In this document: positions 25,345 to 34,236 of the stretch, piece after piece | Numbering within the stretch: position 1 is the stretch's first letter | Layout of the letters: each line of letters starts with the position of its first letter | Source: Chitinophagaceae bacterium | GTDB taxonomy: Bacteria > Bacteroidota > Bacteroidia > Chitinophagales > Chitinophagaceae | Direction: 5' to 3' | DNA: 64,000 bases | Assembly: GCA_016786845.1 (NCBI GenBank) | Contig: JAEUVB010000004.1 | Location: 1-64,000, forward strand | Translations under genes and position numbers: made by a program | The notes under the pieces: model-generated | What the model was told of the DNA's origin: nothing | The model's input: only the letters and a program-made list of their open reading frames with translations | Databases searched by the model: none

Positions 25345-26007
25345 ATGAATATAGGTCAATTGATTGCATATGATTTGCCGGTATTGTCTTTGGATGATAC
25401 GGGCGACAGAGCCATGCATTTAATGAATGAATTTAGGGTTTTTCATTTACCATTAGTTCAAAGAGATAATTATCTGGCTTTGATATCGGAAGATGATCTG
25501 TTGGATTGGGATACCCCTGAGGAAACTTTGTCATTGGCGGATTTTATTACTTTTCGCCCGGCGGTGGTGGAGAATATGCATCCCTTTGAGGCCATGAAGT
25601 TGACCAAGGAATTTAATTTATCCGTAGTTCCTGTCGTGGATGAAAATAATCATTATGTAGGACTTGTTTCATCTGAAAGGTTGCTCAATTACCTGACCGA
25701 TTCGAATACTGTAATTGAGCCCGGAGCTATACTGATTCTTGAAATGGAGCATCGGAATTATAGTTTATCCGAAATTAGTCGCATTTGTGAAAGTAATGAT
25801 ATCAGTATTTTAGGTTTGTTCGTTAAAACCGATGAAAATACTCAATTGCAACAAGTAACGATTAAAACGAATAAAACGGATATTCAGGCTTTGTTAGCTA
25901 CATTCGAACGCTTCAATTATCATGTCGTTGAAGTTTATGCCTCAGAAAATAGCAAAGAAGATTTGCAACATCATTACGATCAGCTGATGCGCTATATGAA
26001 TCCTTAA
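25345..26007 (+). CDS. CBS-domain-pair protein
   Basis: A 220-residue cytoplasmic protein. Residues ~1-135 contain two CBS repeats (R-V-F-H-L-P-L-V ... L-A-L-I-S-E-D-D-L-L, and L-S-V-V-P-V-V-D-E-N-N-H-Y-V-G-L-V-S-S). Residues ~140-215 resemble an ACT-like or metal-dependent regulatory domain (I-L-I-L-E-M-E ... I-S-I-L-G-L-F-V). CBS pairs bind adenine nucleotides and act as energy or redox sensors. No catalytic domain is attached, so it probably regulates a partner. It stands between the hydrolase and the convergent THX gene. Confidence 0.85.
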   Translation: MNIGQLIAYDLPVLSLDDTGDRAMHLMNEFRVFHLPLVQRDNYLALISEDDLLDWDTPEETLSLADFITFRPAVVENMHPFEAMKLTKEFNLSVVPVVDENNHYVGLVSSERLLNYLTDSNTVIEPGAILILEMEHRNYSLSEISRICESNDISILGLFVKTDENTQLQQVTIKTNKTDIQALLATFERFNYHVVEVYASENSKEDLQHHYDQLMRYMNP

Positions 26008-26023
26008 AATTTAAGATAAAAAA

Positions 26024-26043
26024 AAGAAAGCCTAGGCTTTCTT
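26024..26043. terminator. Palindromic terminator overlapping the THX stop codon
   Basis: AAGAAAGCCTAGGCTTTCTT is a perfect 20-bp palindrome (arms 26024-26033 and 26034-26043). It contains the THX TAG stop (26032-26034) and is flanked by A and T runs, so it can serve both the CBS gene (plus) and THX (minus). Confidence 0.65.
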
Positions 26044-26139
26044 ATCACTTGCTTTCGCTTTAACCGTACGTGGTCTGGATTTACCATATGATCCTTTGAA
26101 TATCTTTCCACGTTTCGTTTTTTTGTCGCCTCGACCCAT
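26032..26139 (-). CDS. 30S ribosomal protein THX
   Basis: A 35-residue, very basic protein that is shorter than common ORF cut-offs. It begins M-G-R-G-D-K-K-T-K-R-G-K, continues I-F-K-G-S-Y-G-K-S-R-P, and ends in a Lys/Ala-rich tail. This is the typical Bacteroidota form of Thx, a small protein lodged in the head of the 30S subunit. The ATG is at 26139 and the stop TAG lies inside a terminator-like palindrome. It is transcribed in the same direction as the HU gene 108 bp upstream, but the HU terminator separates them. Confidence 0.93.
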   Translation of the reverse strand: MGRGDKKTKRGKIFKGSYGKSRPRTVKAKASDKKA

Positions 26140-26202
26140 AATATTAATTTTTAGAACAGCGAATATAGGTTGTTTTAGGCACAGTTTTATCACTCAAATA
26201 AA

Positions 26203-26227
26203 AAAAGCCGGAATGAATCCGGCTTTT
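26203..26227 (-). terminator. Terminator of the HU gene
   Basis: AAAAGCCGGA (26203-26212) pairs with TCCGGCTTTT (26218-26227) around a 5-nt loop, 20 bp after the HU stop. Confidence 0.85.
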
Positions 26228-26246
26228 AGGCAATAGAATGAAAAAA

Positions 26247-26522
26247 TTACTTGGCAACTTTTGCACTCAATTCTTTTCCTGCTTTGAATTTTGCAACTTT
26301 CTTAGCAGCGATTTTAATTTCTTTACCTGTTTGAGGATTACGGCCGATACGGGCTGCACGCTTGGAAACTGAGAATGTTCCAAATCCTACTAAGGTAACT
26401 TTGTTTCCTTTTTTCAAGGTTGCTGTTACTGCATCAGTGAAAGCATCTAAGGCTTCTCCTGCCTGAGTTTTGGTGATGTCAGCTGCCTTGGCAATGGCTT
26501 CGATTAATTCCGCTTTGTTCAT
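26247..26522 (-). CDS. HU-family histone-like DNA-binding protein
   Basis: A 91-residue nucleoid protein that bends DNA as a dimer. It starts [11 protein letters not shown] at 26522; a longer in-frame reading to 26648 adds 42 residues unlike HU and runs past the promoter. It has the G-F-G-T-F-S-V segment and the DNA-arm motif [10 protein letters not shown]. Length and sequence are typical of HU rather than IHF. The promoter (TTTTGG, 17-nt gap, TACTTTAG) gives a leader of about 40 nt. The gene is monocistronic. Confidence 0.95.
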   Translation of the reverse strand: MNKAELIEAIAKAADITKTQAGEALDAFTDAVTATLKKGNKVTLVGFGTFSVSKRAARIGRNPQTGKEIKIAAKKVAKFKAGKELSAKVAK

Positions 26523-26563
26523 GTTTTTACTTTTTGGGTTATTAAAAAAATTGTTTAGATGCG

Positions 26564-26594
26564 CTAAAGTACTACGTTTTAGTAGATTCCAAAA
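26564..26594 (-). promoter_or_regulatory. HU promoter (-33 TTTTGG, -7 TACTTTAG)
   Basis: On the minus strand TTTTGG (26589-26594) and TACTTTAG (26564-26571) are spaced 17 nt. The -7 box differs from TAnnTTTG at one base. It lies 41 bp upstream of the HU ATG and supports the short start. Confidence 0.5.
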
Positions 26595-26701
26595 TGTTTT
26601 TTTCGCTGAAACCCATGCCAGCAAAGGATTTGCACAAATTATCAACAATTTGTTTCAACAAATACCTTCTGAAAGCAAGTATTCATCATGGTTTCAGCAG
26701 G

Positions 26702-27007
26702 TCATAGGGTTTTCAAAATAGAACGAAATGCAATGAACCTGTCTCCAAATTGCTCATATCCTTTGGCCCGCAGCGCCGGTGCATATTGCTCTATATACTT
26801 GGCATACAGTGCTTCATCATCCGTGAAATACTGTGCTACAAAGGTTTTCCCTTCTTCATCGACGGGATCCAAAAGCTCAAGAAATTGAGAAGAATGAAAA
26901 CATCCTGTTGCGACCACTTCGGCCATATGTTCTTCTTTCATCCATTGAATCCATTCGGCTTCAATTTCCGGAACGACTTTGATCGTGACATTGTAGATAT
27001 ACATCAT
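26702..27007 (-). CDS. DUF4286 family protein
   Basis: A 101-residue cytoplasmic protein with no signal or membrane segment. It has the DUF4286 pattern: M-Y-I-Y-N-V-T-I-K-V near the start, E-W-x-x-W-M-K-E-E-H, and a late Y-A-P-A-L-R-A-K-G-Y-E-Q-F-G-D-R-F-I-A-F-R-S. The dimeric alpha/beta-barrel-like shape is inferred from the family; no function is known. It is in the same direction as the exonuclease III gene, whose stop is 56 bp upstream, so the two may be co-transcribed. Confidence 0.85.
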   Translation of the reverse strand: MMYIYNVTIKVVPEIEAEWIQWMKEEHMAEVVATGCFHSSQFLELLDPVDEEGKTFVAQYFTDDEALYAKYIEQYAPALRAKGYEQFGDRFIAFRSILKTL

Positions 27008-27063
27008 TGCAAAATTTTAAATAGATGCAGATTGGTGAAGTCCAAAGGTAAAGAGATGAATAC

Positions 27064-27834
27064 TTACTTGATCATCATTTCCAACATCACCGGACAATGA
27101 TCCGAGTGTTTGACATGTGGAAGGATTTCAGCATGCTTGATGTTCCCTTTTAGTGGCTCTGAAACATTGATATAGTCGATACGCCAACCTTTATTATTAT
27201 TACGCGCATTGGCCCTAAAACTCCACCAACTGTATTGATGCGGTTCCTGATTGATCAACCGAAAAGAATCCACCATGCCCGCTTCAAAGAAGCGATCCAT
27301 CCATGCCCGTTCTTCCGGTAGAAATCCACTGGAATCTTTGTTCCCTTTAGGGTCATGAATATCTATGGCTTGGTGGCAAATATTGTAATCACCGGCAAGG
27401 ATAATAGGTGATTGTCTAAGGTTTGAAGAGGATTGCAAATAGTTTAAATAATCATTCAGGAATTCCATTTTATAGGATTGTCTCTCATCCCCGCTGCTGC
27501 CACTGGGGAAATAAGTATTGATGAGCCGAAACTTCGGATAGATCAACTGAAGGACCCTGCCTTCAGCATCCGCTTGCTCCAGCCCGCACCCATAAATGAC
27601 TTCATCCGGCTTTTGTTTACTGATGATTCCTACCCCACTATACCCTTTTTTTTGGGCCGGATACCAATAACAATGATATCCTAATTCTTCAAACAAGTGG
27701 GAAGGGATATCAGGCAAGGAGGCCTTCAGTTCCTGAAAGCAGTAGATATCAGCAGCATCTTCACGTACCCAGTCGATAAGCCCTTTACTAATCGCAGATC
27801 GGATGCCATTGACATTGTAGGAAACTATTTTCAT
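27064..27834 (-). CDS. xth: Exodeoxyribonuclease III / AP endonuclease
   Basis: A 256-residue Mg2+-dependent repair nuclease of the exonuclease III family, acting on abasic sites. It has M-K-I-V-S-Y-N-V-N-G-I-R-S-A at the start, L-Q-E-L-K (metal-binding Glu), G-Y-S-G-V-G-I, A-G-D-Y-N (catalytic Asp and Asn), Y-S-W-W-S-F-R-A and the terminal S-D-H-C-P-V. The ATG at 27834 is preferred to one 18 bp upstream because it matches the family start exactly. Complete and unremarkable. Confidence 0.96.
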   Translation of the reverse strand: MKIVSYNVNGIRSAISKGLIDWVREDAADIYCFQELKASLPDIPSHLFEELGYHCYWYPAQKKGYSGVGIISKQKPDEVIYGCGLEQADAEGRVLQLIYPKFRLINTYFPSGSSGDERQSYKMEFLNDYLNYLQSSSNLRQSPIILAGDYNICHQAIDIHDPKGNKDSSGFLPEERAWMDRFFEAGMVDSFRLINQEPHQYSWWSFRANARNNNKGWRIDYINVSEPLKGNIKHAEILPHVKHSDHCPVMLEMMIK

Positions 27835-27857
27835 GTGGAAGATTTTGAACAAAAATA

Positions 27858-27879
27858 AAGGCTTTCCGAAGAAAGCCTT
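27858..27879 (-). terminator. Terminator of the T9SS cargo gene at 28590
   Basis: AAGGCTTTC (27858-27866) and GAAAGCCTT (27871-27879) with loop CGAA, placed 22 bp after the stop at 27901 on the minus strand. Confidence 0.8.
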
Positions 27880-27900
27880 ATAAAAAGTTGTTGAAGCTTA

Positions 27901-28590
27901 TTATTGTTTCGTGACACGGCGCACACCAACCAATTTGCCTTGTACGTTTGTGAATTGTAAAAGATAAATTCCGTCTGCCACGTTATCCAAAGGGATATGC
28001 ATAGATTGGTTTTTGTTGGCGTCAACCTCAAATTTAGCAACCTTACGGCCAATCACATTCACCACCTGAATGTTACGGATAGATTTATCATTGATGTTGA
28101 TATTGACAAAATTGCTAGCCGGGTTTGGATAAATGGATACAATATTTCCGTTATCTAAATCGTTTACATTGGTCGGCCATGTACAATATTTATACACCAT
28201 GTCTTTTGATAACATACCGCCGTCAGTCACACGTATGGTTGCATAGCTACATCCATCTGCAGCCGTAGTAGCGGCAGACATGTCAACATATATATACCCG
28301 GCACTATTAGCAGGTATCACCATGTTATGAGGCGTGTTGTCATAGCCAAAACAAGTCGCATTATCACAAATTCCGGTACCGGTCCAACCACTAAGCAGGT
28401 TATCACTGGTTTTGTTCCAGGTAACTGTAAGCGGTGAACTTGTTGTATTAAAGACAGAATCAGCCTTGTATTTAGCTACCCCTGTTTTGGGAAATCCGTC
28501 GTATACAACAGTATCCTTCCAAATGGTAAATTGTGCAAAAGATGATGCGGCAAACATGATCAATGCCAAAGAGAATAAAACCTTTTTCAT
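27901..28590 (-). CDS. Small T9SS-secreted protein
   Basis: A 229-residue protein with a signal peptide (M-K-K-V-L-F-S-L-A-L ... S-S-F-A-Q), a domain of ~120 residues and a type A T9SS sorting domain (I-Y-P-N-P-A-S-N-F ... D-G-I-Y-L-L-Q-F). The middle domain has Cys residues (I-C-D-N-A-T-C-F-G-Y-D, A-D-G-C-S-Y) and an immunoglobulin-like strand pattern; I do not recognise it as a named family. It is divergent from the 562-residue T9SS protein at 28711, with 120 bp between the starts. Confidence 0.85.
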   Translation of the reverse strand: MKKVLFSLALIMFAASSFAQFTIWKDTVVYDGFPKTGVAKYKADSVFNTTSSPLTVTWNKTSDNLLSGWTGTGICDNATCFGYDNTPHNMVIPANSAGYIYVDMSAATTAADGCSYATIRVTDGGMLSKDMVYKYCTWPTNVNDLDNGNIVSIYPNPASNFVNININDKSIRNIQVVNVIGRKVAKFEVDANKNQSMHIPLDNVADGIYLLQFTNVQGKLVGVRRVTKQ

Positions 28591-28710
28591 ATCTTGAAAC
28601 TTTGTGACTGCAATATAGTGATATTTATCATTTTCGTCGACAAAGTAGGGCTAATTTTTTTAAATGAATGCGATAAAGATGTACATTCGTCCTCTAAAAT
28701 TTAAAAAAAA

Positions 28711-30399
28711 ATGAAAAAATTACTACTTTCAATCATGGCTATTGCAGGTTTTGCAAGTGCTCATGCCCAATTGAGCGATGGATGTAAAGCAAACGATTTT
28801 ACTTTCACGGCTTTGAATGGTGGACAAACAATTAACCTGTATTCTATGCTTGATTCAGGTAAGTATGTTTTCTTGGACGTTTCAGCAACATGGTGCGGAC
28901 CTTGCTGGAACTATCATAACTCCAATGCGTTGGATGATTTGTTTACACAGCATGGCCCTGGAACAACCAGTAATGATGTTCGTGTCATTTGGGTGGACGG
29001 TGATGCCGCTACCACTGATGCGGATATGAACGGAACAGGTACAAACACTCAAGGTAACTGGATTTCAGGAACTCCTTTTCCTATGTGTAACCCAGCAGCA
29101 GCCTTGGTTAATCCTTTTAATAACGATTATGAAATTGGATATTTCCCAACTATTTATATGATCTGTCCTGACAGAACAATTAAAGAAGTAGGTCAATTGA
29201 CTGCGGCTCAGTTATATGCTCAAGTGAGCCCAACTGCGTCATGTCCTCCAAAAATTAATGTAGATGTTACGCCTACAGATATCTCCGGTAAATTATTTTC
29301 TTGCACAGGCGCATTTACTTTGAATTTGACTATCAAAAATCGTGGATTCAATACTTTAACTTCAGCAACCATCAATGCAAAAAATGGTGCTACTGTTGTA
29401 GGATCTCAAGCTTGGAGCGGTAGTTTAGCTACTTATCAAACAGCCAATGCAACATTGAATCTGACAGGTGTAACCAACTACGATTCATTGGTCATTGAAG
29501 TTGTCGCTACAGGCGATCAAATTACAACCAACAATTCGTTCACCGTTTATATCGACAATTATACAAATGCGAATGCATTGACATTGCCAAATAATGAGAA
29601 TATGGACAGTGGTAATATGATGCCAAGCAAACTTGGTTTTGAAAACATCGATGCCATGAACATGTTTGGGTTCTATGACGGAATTAATGGAACAACAAAA
29701 ATGAAAGGTGCCGCCGGTGCTGATACCAAAGGTGTATTTGTGAATTTCTACAATGCACCAGCAGGAACTGTTGGAACTTTGATTTTTGGTAACTACAATA
29801 CAACCACGACCTCTCCATATTTATATTTGGATATGGATGTAGCTTATGCTCAGTACACAGCTTCTTCTCCTGAAGATGACAAATTGGAAATCATGGTTTC
29901 TACAGACTGTGGTACCAGTTGGACTCAAAAATGGATGAAATCAGGTAATAACTTGAAAACAACCGCGCCAACTACTTCAGGATTTATTCCTTCATCTGCT
30001 TCTCAATGGATGCATCATAACATCGATATCAGCAGTATCAAGAATAACCCAAGTGCTTTAATTGCGGTGAAAGCAACCAGCGACTACGGTAACTATGCAT
30101 GGTTAGATAATATTAAAGTTTCAGCATCTGCTATCCCTTCTTCTATCAATGAAGTATTTGGTTCTGCTTTCGACGTTTATCCTAATCCTGCTTCAACTAT
30201 CTTGAATGTAAGAGGTATCGAGAATAAAGCTACCTTGAATTTGGTGGATGTAATGGGTCGTACAATTCGCACTGCCACTGTTACTTCTGTAAACAACGAA
30301 GCTCAAATCAATGTAGCCGGATTGGACAAAGGAACTTACTTCCTGAAAATTACGGTTGACGGTCAAACAGCAACTAAATCAGTTGTGATCACTGACTAA
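28711..30399 (+). CDS. T9SS-secreted protein with N-terminal thioredoxin-like domain
   Basis: A 562-residue protein with a signal peptide ending A-H-A-Q. Residues ~22-185 are thioredoxin-like, with an active-site-type motif S-A-T-W-C-G-P-C-W (Cys62, Cys65) and the cis-Pro region Y-F-P-T-I-Y. Residues ~190-300 look like a CARDB/Ig-type adhesion domain (N-R-G-F-N-T-L-T-S-A). Residues ~300-470 form a beta-rich domain like those binding glycans (Y-L-Y-L-D-M-D-V-A-Y). The end is a type A sorting domain (V-Y-P-N-P-A-S ... G-T-Y-F-L-K-I). The intact CxxC suggests redox activity at the cell surface, which is inference. A TACATTCG box (28682-28689) lies upstream. Confidence 0.88.
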   Translation: MKKLLLSIMAIAGFASAHAQLSDGCKANDFTFTALNGGQTINLYSMLDSGKYVFLDVSATWCGPCWNYHNSNALDDLFTQHGPGTTSNDVRVIWVDGDAATTDADMNGTGTNTQGNWISGTPFPMCNPAAALVNPFNNDYEIGYFPTIYMICPDRTIKEVGQLTAAQLYAQVSPTASCPPKINVDVTPTDISGKLFSCTGAFTLNLTIKNRGFNTLTSATINAKNGATVVGSQAWSGSLATYQTANATLNLTGVTNYDSLVIEVVATGDQITTNNSFTVYIDNYTNANALTLPNNENMDSGNMMPSKLGFENIDAMNMFGFYDGINGTTKMKGAAGADTKGVFVNFYNAPAGTVGTLIFGNYNTTTTSPYLYLDMDVAYAQYTASSPEDDKLEIMVSTDCGTSWTQKWMKSGNNLKTTAPTTSGFIPSSASQWMHHNIDISSIKNNPSALIAVKATSDYGNYAWLDNIKVSASAIPSSINEVFGSAFDVYPNPASTILNVRGIENKATLNLVDVMGRTIRTATVTSVNNEAQINVAGLDKGTYFLKITVDGQTATKSVVITD

Positions 30400-30423
30400 T
30401 TTACTTTTTAATTTTATTTACAG

Positions 30424-30443
30424 AGCCACTCTTTCGGGTGGCT
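30424..30443 (+). terminator. Terminator after the thioredoxin-like T9SS gene
   Basis: AGCCAC (30424-30429) pairs with GTGGCT (30438-30443) around an 8-nt loop, followed by TTGTTATTTTT. Confidence 0.6.
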
Positions 30444-30459
30444 TTGTTATTTTTACAAA

Positions 30460-31632
30460 ATGCGCTATCTGACGGCTGATTTAATTTTTGATGGTACCCG
30501 TTTCCTTTCGAATGAATATATTTTGAAGGTGGATGAGGATGGAAGAATTATCTCTTTAAGCCCATCCGTATCTTCAGATTTTCCTGTTGAATATTATAAA
30601 GGACTACTGATGCCCGGGTTAATTAATGCGCATTGTCATCTGGAACTTTCTCATATGAAAGGACGCTTACCGGAAAAAACAGGATTGGTTCAATTTCTAA
30701 CAGGTATCAATCAATTTCGAAACCATACTGTTACAGATGAGGAAAAGCAATATGCCATTCGACAGGCTGAACAAGAGATGATTAAAAATGGGATTGTAGC
30801 CGTAGGGGATATTTGCAATACTCTTGATACTCTGGCAATAAAGCAAGCGCAAAACCTCCAATACTATTCCTTTTCAGAATGTTTCGGCCTCATCGATCTG
30901 CATGCTTCACAGCGTTTCAATCATAGCCTTCAAATTTCAAATGCCTTCAAGGTTTCTCATGAGTCTTCCGTCGTTCTGCACGCCCCCTATTCGGCAGGCG
31001 CCGAACTCATCCGATTAGTCAATGACCTTACTTCAGCATCCAGTGTTTCGACCATGCATAATCAGGAATCCATGGCTGAGCAAATGCTCTTTGAATCAGG
31101 TCAGGGTGAATTCATTCCTATGCTGCAGGCGATTGTGGGTAAGGAATTTTCCTTTTCTCCTACAGGCAAATCATCCTTACAATCTATTCTGCCTAAATTA
31201 CCTGCATTGCAACATTTGATATTAGTGCATAATACGTTTTCTTCCAATGAGGATATTTCATTAGCTCAAAACTCTGTACAGCAATTGTTTTGGTGCCTTT
31301 GTCCTAAAGCGAATTTGTACATCGAAAATACTTTACCTGATGTTCATCAATTGATCGCATCCAATGCGACTATCGTTTTGGGTACCGACAGTCTGGCTTC
31401 AAACAATAGCTTGAATATTTTAGAAGAAATTGATGTTCTTCATGATGCGTTTCCGGAATTACCCATTTCTACCATGTTGCAATGGGCCAGTCTGAATGGG
31501 GCGAAGGCTCTTAATATGCAGGATAAACTGGGGAGCTTCGAACCCGGAAAAATACCGGGCGTGTTTCATATTGAAAACATGCATGAAGAAGGTATATGGC
31601 CGAAGGAAAGAACCATCCAAAGAATATTCTAG
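30460..31632 (+). CDS. Amidohydrolase-superfamily deaminase-like protein
   Basis: A 390-residue cytoplasmic metal-dependent hydrolase. The first metal motif is N-A-H-C-H-L-E-L-S, followed by H-A-P-Y-S-A-G, H-N-Q-E-S, and the catalytic Asp in L-G-T-D-S-L-A-S-N. The N- and C-terminal beta segments of the composite sandwich are present (M-P-G-L-I-N; G-S-F-E-P-G-K). This places it with the chlorohydrolase/nucleoside-deaminase branch, which includes aminodeoxyfutalosine deaminase of alternative menaquinone synthesis; the substrate is not certain. A -7-like TATTTTTA ends 4 nt before the ATG, so the transcript may be leaderless. It converges with nadE, 25 bp away. Confidence 0.85.
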   Translation: MRYLTADLIFDGTRFLSNEYILKVDEDGRIISLSPSVSSDFPVEYYKGLLMPGLINAHCHLELSHMKGRLPEKTGLVQFLTGINQFRNHTVTDEEKQYAIRQAEQEMIKNGIVAVGDICNTLDTLAIKQAQNLQYYSFSECFGLIDLHASQRFNHSLQISNAFKVSHESSVVLHAPYSAGAELIRLVNDLTSASSVSTMHNQESMAEQMLFESGQGEFIPMLQAIVGKEFSFSPTGKSSLQSILPKLPALQHLILVHNTFSSNEDISLAQNSVQQLFWCLCPKANLYIENTLPDVHQLIASNATIVLGTDSLASNNSLNILEEIDVLHDAFPELPISTMLQWASLNGAKALNMQDKLGSFEPGKIPGVFHIENMHEEGIWPKERTIQRIF

Positions 31633-31657
31633 CGATTCATCCGGCTATGTTGTTTTC

Positions 31658-33340
31658 TTATCCAAGGTATTTTGCAACGATGGGCAATCTCCGGCCCACA
31701 CCAAAAGCTTTGGGTGAAACCCTGATAATGGGACAAAACTGATTTCGTTTATACTCACTGGCATTCACCATTTTAAGGGTACGTTCAACCAAATTCGAAT
31801 CAAAACCCATTTCAATTATTTCCGAAGGACCTTGTCGGCGCTCAATGTACTGGTATAGCAAGGCATCCAAAATTCTGTAATCCGGTAATGAATCACTATC
31901 TTTTTGGTTGGGCCTTAGTTCTGCTGAAGGTGCTTTATCCAATATGTTTTGAGGAATGATTTCTTTTTCTCTGTTGATATATTTTGCTAAAGCATAGACC
32001 TGCATTTTATACACATCGCCTAAAACCGCTATACCACCGGCCATGTCTCCATACAATGTACCATAACCTGTGGCACATTCGCTTTTATTGGTTGTGTTTA
32101 ATAAGATAAGTCCAAATTTGTTGGCGATGGCCATCAACAGGTTGCCCCTTACGCGAGCCTGTATGTTTTCTTCTGCAAGGCTAAATGGCAGGTCCTTATA
32201 GATGGGTTGCAGTTGCAACATAAAGGAATCATAAATGGATTGGATAGTAATGATGTCATAAGGGTTAGCCAAGGTTTTAGAAAGTTGTTCCGCATCTTGT
32301 ACCGAATGTGAAGTAGAATATTGCGAGGGCATCAGTACCGCACGTACATTCTCTGCACCTATGGCTTTGCAGGCAAGTGCTAAAGTAACAGCCGAATCAA
32401 TTCCGCCACTGGATCCTAAAATTGCCTGACTAAATCCCATTTTTTTGAAATAATCCCGTATCCCCAGTATGATCGCATCATGTATTTCTTTGATATTTAA
32501 ATCCGGGGAATAATTTAATGGGGTGCATTCCTGATCCGGAATTTCTTCATTTGGTTTTAGGATGGCTTCCTGAAATGTCCCATCCTCATTGACATTTACA
32601 GAGAGCCAGTCTTCTTCAAAGTATGCCGCTTCCGCAATGAGATTTCCAGATGAATCAAACGCCATCGAACCTCCGTCAAAAATAATTTCTGTTTGTGATC
32701 CTACCGTATTGCAATACAACACTGGTAGGCGGTATTTTTTTACATTGGCTTTGATGATGGCTTTTCGATCTTCTACATGAGTATAATCGAAGGGGGATGC
32801 GCTCAGATTAATCATGATATCCGGCTGAAATGCCATGAGTCGATCCATCGGGCAAATTCGGTACAATGGATTATCACCCAGATTCCAAATGTCTTCACAG
32901 ATGGTTACTGCCAATTTTTTCCCTTTGAAATTCATAACATGCCAATCATCTGATGCTTCGAAGTAACGATTCTCGTCAAATACATCATAGGTTGGTAGCA
33001 AAGTTTTATGAACTACATCCTGTATTTTCTGATCATATAAGAGCCATGCACTATTGAATAAATCTTTGCCTTCTACTTTCGGATTTCGTGAGGGTGATCC
33101 AACTAATACACCGATATGGTCTGCATGTGTTCGAATCTTATCAATGGCCAAATAACATCTTTCGATGAAATCATTGAACTCCAAAAAATCTCTGGGAGGA
33201 TAACCGCAGATACATAATTCAGAAAATACAATCAGATCCGCACCTTCTTGTTTGGCATTCTCAATGGCTTCTATAATTTTCGCTGTATTCTGATCGAAAT
33301 TTCCAATATGATAATTCTGTTGAGCCAATATGATTTTCAT
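31658..33340 (-). CDS. nadE: Glutamine-dependent NAD+ synthetase
   Basis: A 560-residue two-domain enzyme that makes NAD+ from deamido-NAD+, ATP and glutamine. The N-terminal nitrilase-type glutaminase has the catalytic triad E41 (F-S-E-L), K112 (H-K-T-L-L-P) and C148 (T-I-C-E-D). The C-terminal ATP-pyrophosphatase domain has its P-loop G-S-S-G-G-I-D-S-A at ~309-317 and a G-Y-G-T-L-Y-G-D-M-A-G motif. The length is typical of the glutamine-using form. A perfect -7 box (TATTTTTG) ends 4 nt before the ATG, predicting a leaderless mRNA. In Flavobacterium, nadE is a neighbour of gldB, and a gldB-like gene also lies close by here. Confidence 0.97.
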   Translation of the reverse strand: MKIILAQQNYHIGNFDQNTAKIIEAIENAKQEGADLIVFSELCICGYPPRDFLEFNDFIERCYLAIDKIRTHADHIGVLVGSPSRNPKVEGKDLFNSAWLLYDQKIQDVVHKTLLPTYDVFDENRYFEASDDWHVMNFKGKKLAVTICEDIWNLGDNPLYRICPMDRLMAFQPDIMINLSASPFDYTHVEDRKAIIKANVKKYRLPVLYCNTVGSQTEIIFDGGSMAFDSSGNLIAEAAYFEEDWLSVNVNEDGTFQEAILKPNEEIPDQECTPLNYSPDLNIKEIHDAIILGIRDYFKKMGFSQAILGSSGGIDSAVTLALACKAIGAENVRAVLMPSQYSTSHSVQDAEQLSKTLANPYDIITIQSIYDSFMLQLQPIYKDLPFSLAEENIQARVRGNLLMAIANKFGLILLNTTNKSECATGYGTLYGDMAGGIAVLGDVYKMQVYALAKYINREKEIIPQNILDKAPSAELRPNQKDSDSLPDYRILDALLYQYIERRQGPSEIIEMGFDSNLVERTLKMVNASEYKRNQFCPIIRVSPKAFGVGRRLPIVAKYLG

Positions 33341-33344
33341 GGAT

Positions 33345-33352
33345 CAAAAATA
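33345..33352 (-). promoter_or_regulatory. nadE -7 box TATTTTTG
   Basis: A perfect TAnnTTTG on the minus strand, four bases (ATCC) before the nadE ATG at 33340. Leaderless transcription is expected. Confidence 0.65.
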
Positions 33353-33379
33353 AACATGTTTCGTTCATCGGGCACAAAA

Positions 33380-33403
33380 AAACCACATCGTAAAATGTGG
33401 TTT
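33380..33403 (-). terminator. Terminator of the outer-membrane protein gene at 34163
   Basis: AAACCACAT (33380-33388) and ATGTGGTTT (33395-33403) form a perfect 9-bp stem with a 6-nt loop, 22 bp after the stop. It separates this gene from nadE. Confidence 0.85.
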
Positions 33404-33425
33404 GAATTTGATGATTGCTATTGAA

Positions 33426-34163
33426 TTAGAAGAAATATCCAACACGCAAGGCAAAGCTGTTGGAGCGGATATTTCCATCACTGAATTTCAGTCCGGCATT
33501 ATTGTTTTTTGGTGTTGTCGCATCTACAAATCCATTGCGATAAAGGATGGAGGCAAATACGGCATTCTTTCCGTTCAAATCATATTCAACACCGGGGCCA
33601 ATATACCAGCCAATATTCACCGGTACTCCTGTGGCATATCCCGAGAGTTTTGTTTTCGCACCAATGACAGTAGCGCCGGAGTTCGGCATAATCACAAAAT
33701 CTCCGCGCTGACTCAAGAGGATACCTAAATCAAAACCTGTCTGTGCCAGTATTTTTAATTTATCGATACGTGTGGCCATCATTTTCAAACCCAAAGGAAT
33801 GGTCAGATATTGTTGACGGTAAGTGACATTTGCTGATTTCGCATAGTCGGATGCAGGTGCTGAACTGTCATGAATGGCATTGATTTGCCCCCCTCTCCAG
33901 TCTAATCCAATACCGGAAAAGATGGTATATCTTTCGTTGATGTTATAATCGGCCGTGATACCAAAACTAAAACCGATGTTTCCCTTGCCTTTTGAAATGG
34001 TATATTTATCAATGAGAGAGGATGTAGGTCGAAGCGAGTTGATCGATGGCCCTAAAAACAAACCAAAACGATATGTTTTAAAGAGCTCTTCCGCTCTGCT
34101 CTGAGCCGTGGCCGTAGACATCAATGAGAAGGTGACAACGATAAATAGGATTAACTTTTTCAT
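33426..34163 (-). CDS. PorT-like outer-membrane beta-barrel protein
   Basis: A 245-residue protein with a signal peptide (M-K-K-L-I-L-F-I-V ... A-T-A-Q). The rest is an eight-stranded-type barrel: F-G-L-F-L-G-P-S-I-N, F-S-G-I-G-L-D-W-R-G, Y-L-T-I-P-L-G-L-K-M, and a terminal S-F-A-L-R-V-G-Y-F-F ending in Phe, as outer-membrane proteins do. It belongs with the general 'outer membrane beta-barrel / PorT-like' family of Bacteroidota. The resemblance is not strong enough to call it the T9SS component PorT itself. Monocistronic. Confidence 0.8.
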   Translation of the reverse strand: MKKLILFIVVTFSLMSTATAQSRAEELFKTYRFGLFLGPSINSLRPTSSLIDKYTISKGKGNIGFSFGITADYNINERYTIFSGIGLDWRGGQINAIHDSSAPASDYAKSANVTYRQQYLTIPLGLKMMATRIDKLKILAQTGFDLGILLSQRGDFVIMPNSGATVIGAKTKLSGYATGVPVNIGWYIGPGVEYDLNGKNAVFASILYRNGFVDATTPKNNNAGLKFSDGNIRSNSFALRVGYFF

Positions 34164-34236
34164 GTATTATTTTTTAATTGAATTAAGAAATTAAACTGCA
34201 TTTTTGTATTTAGAATAGACTTAATCTAAACATTTT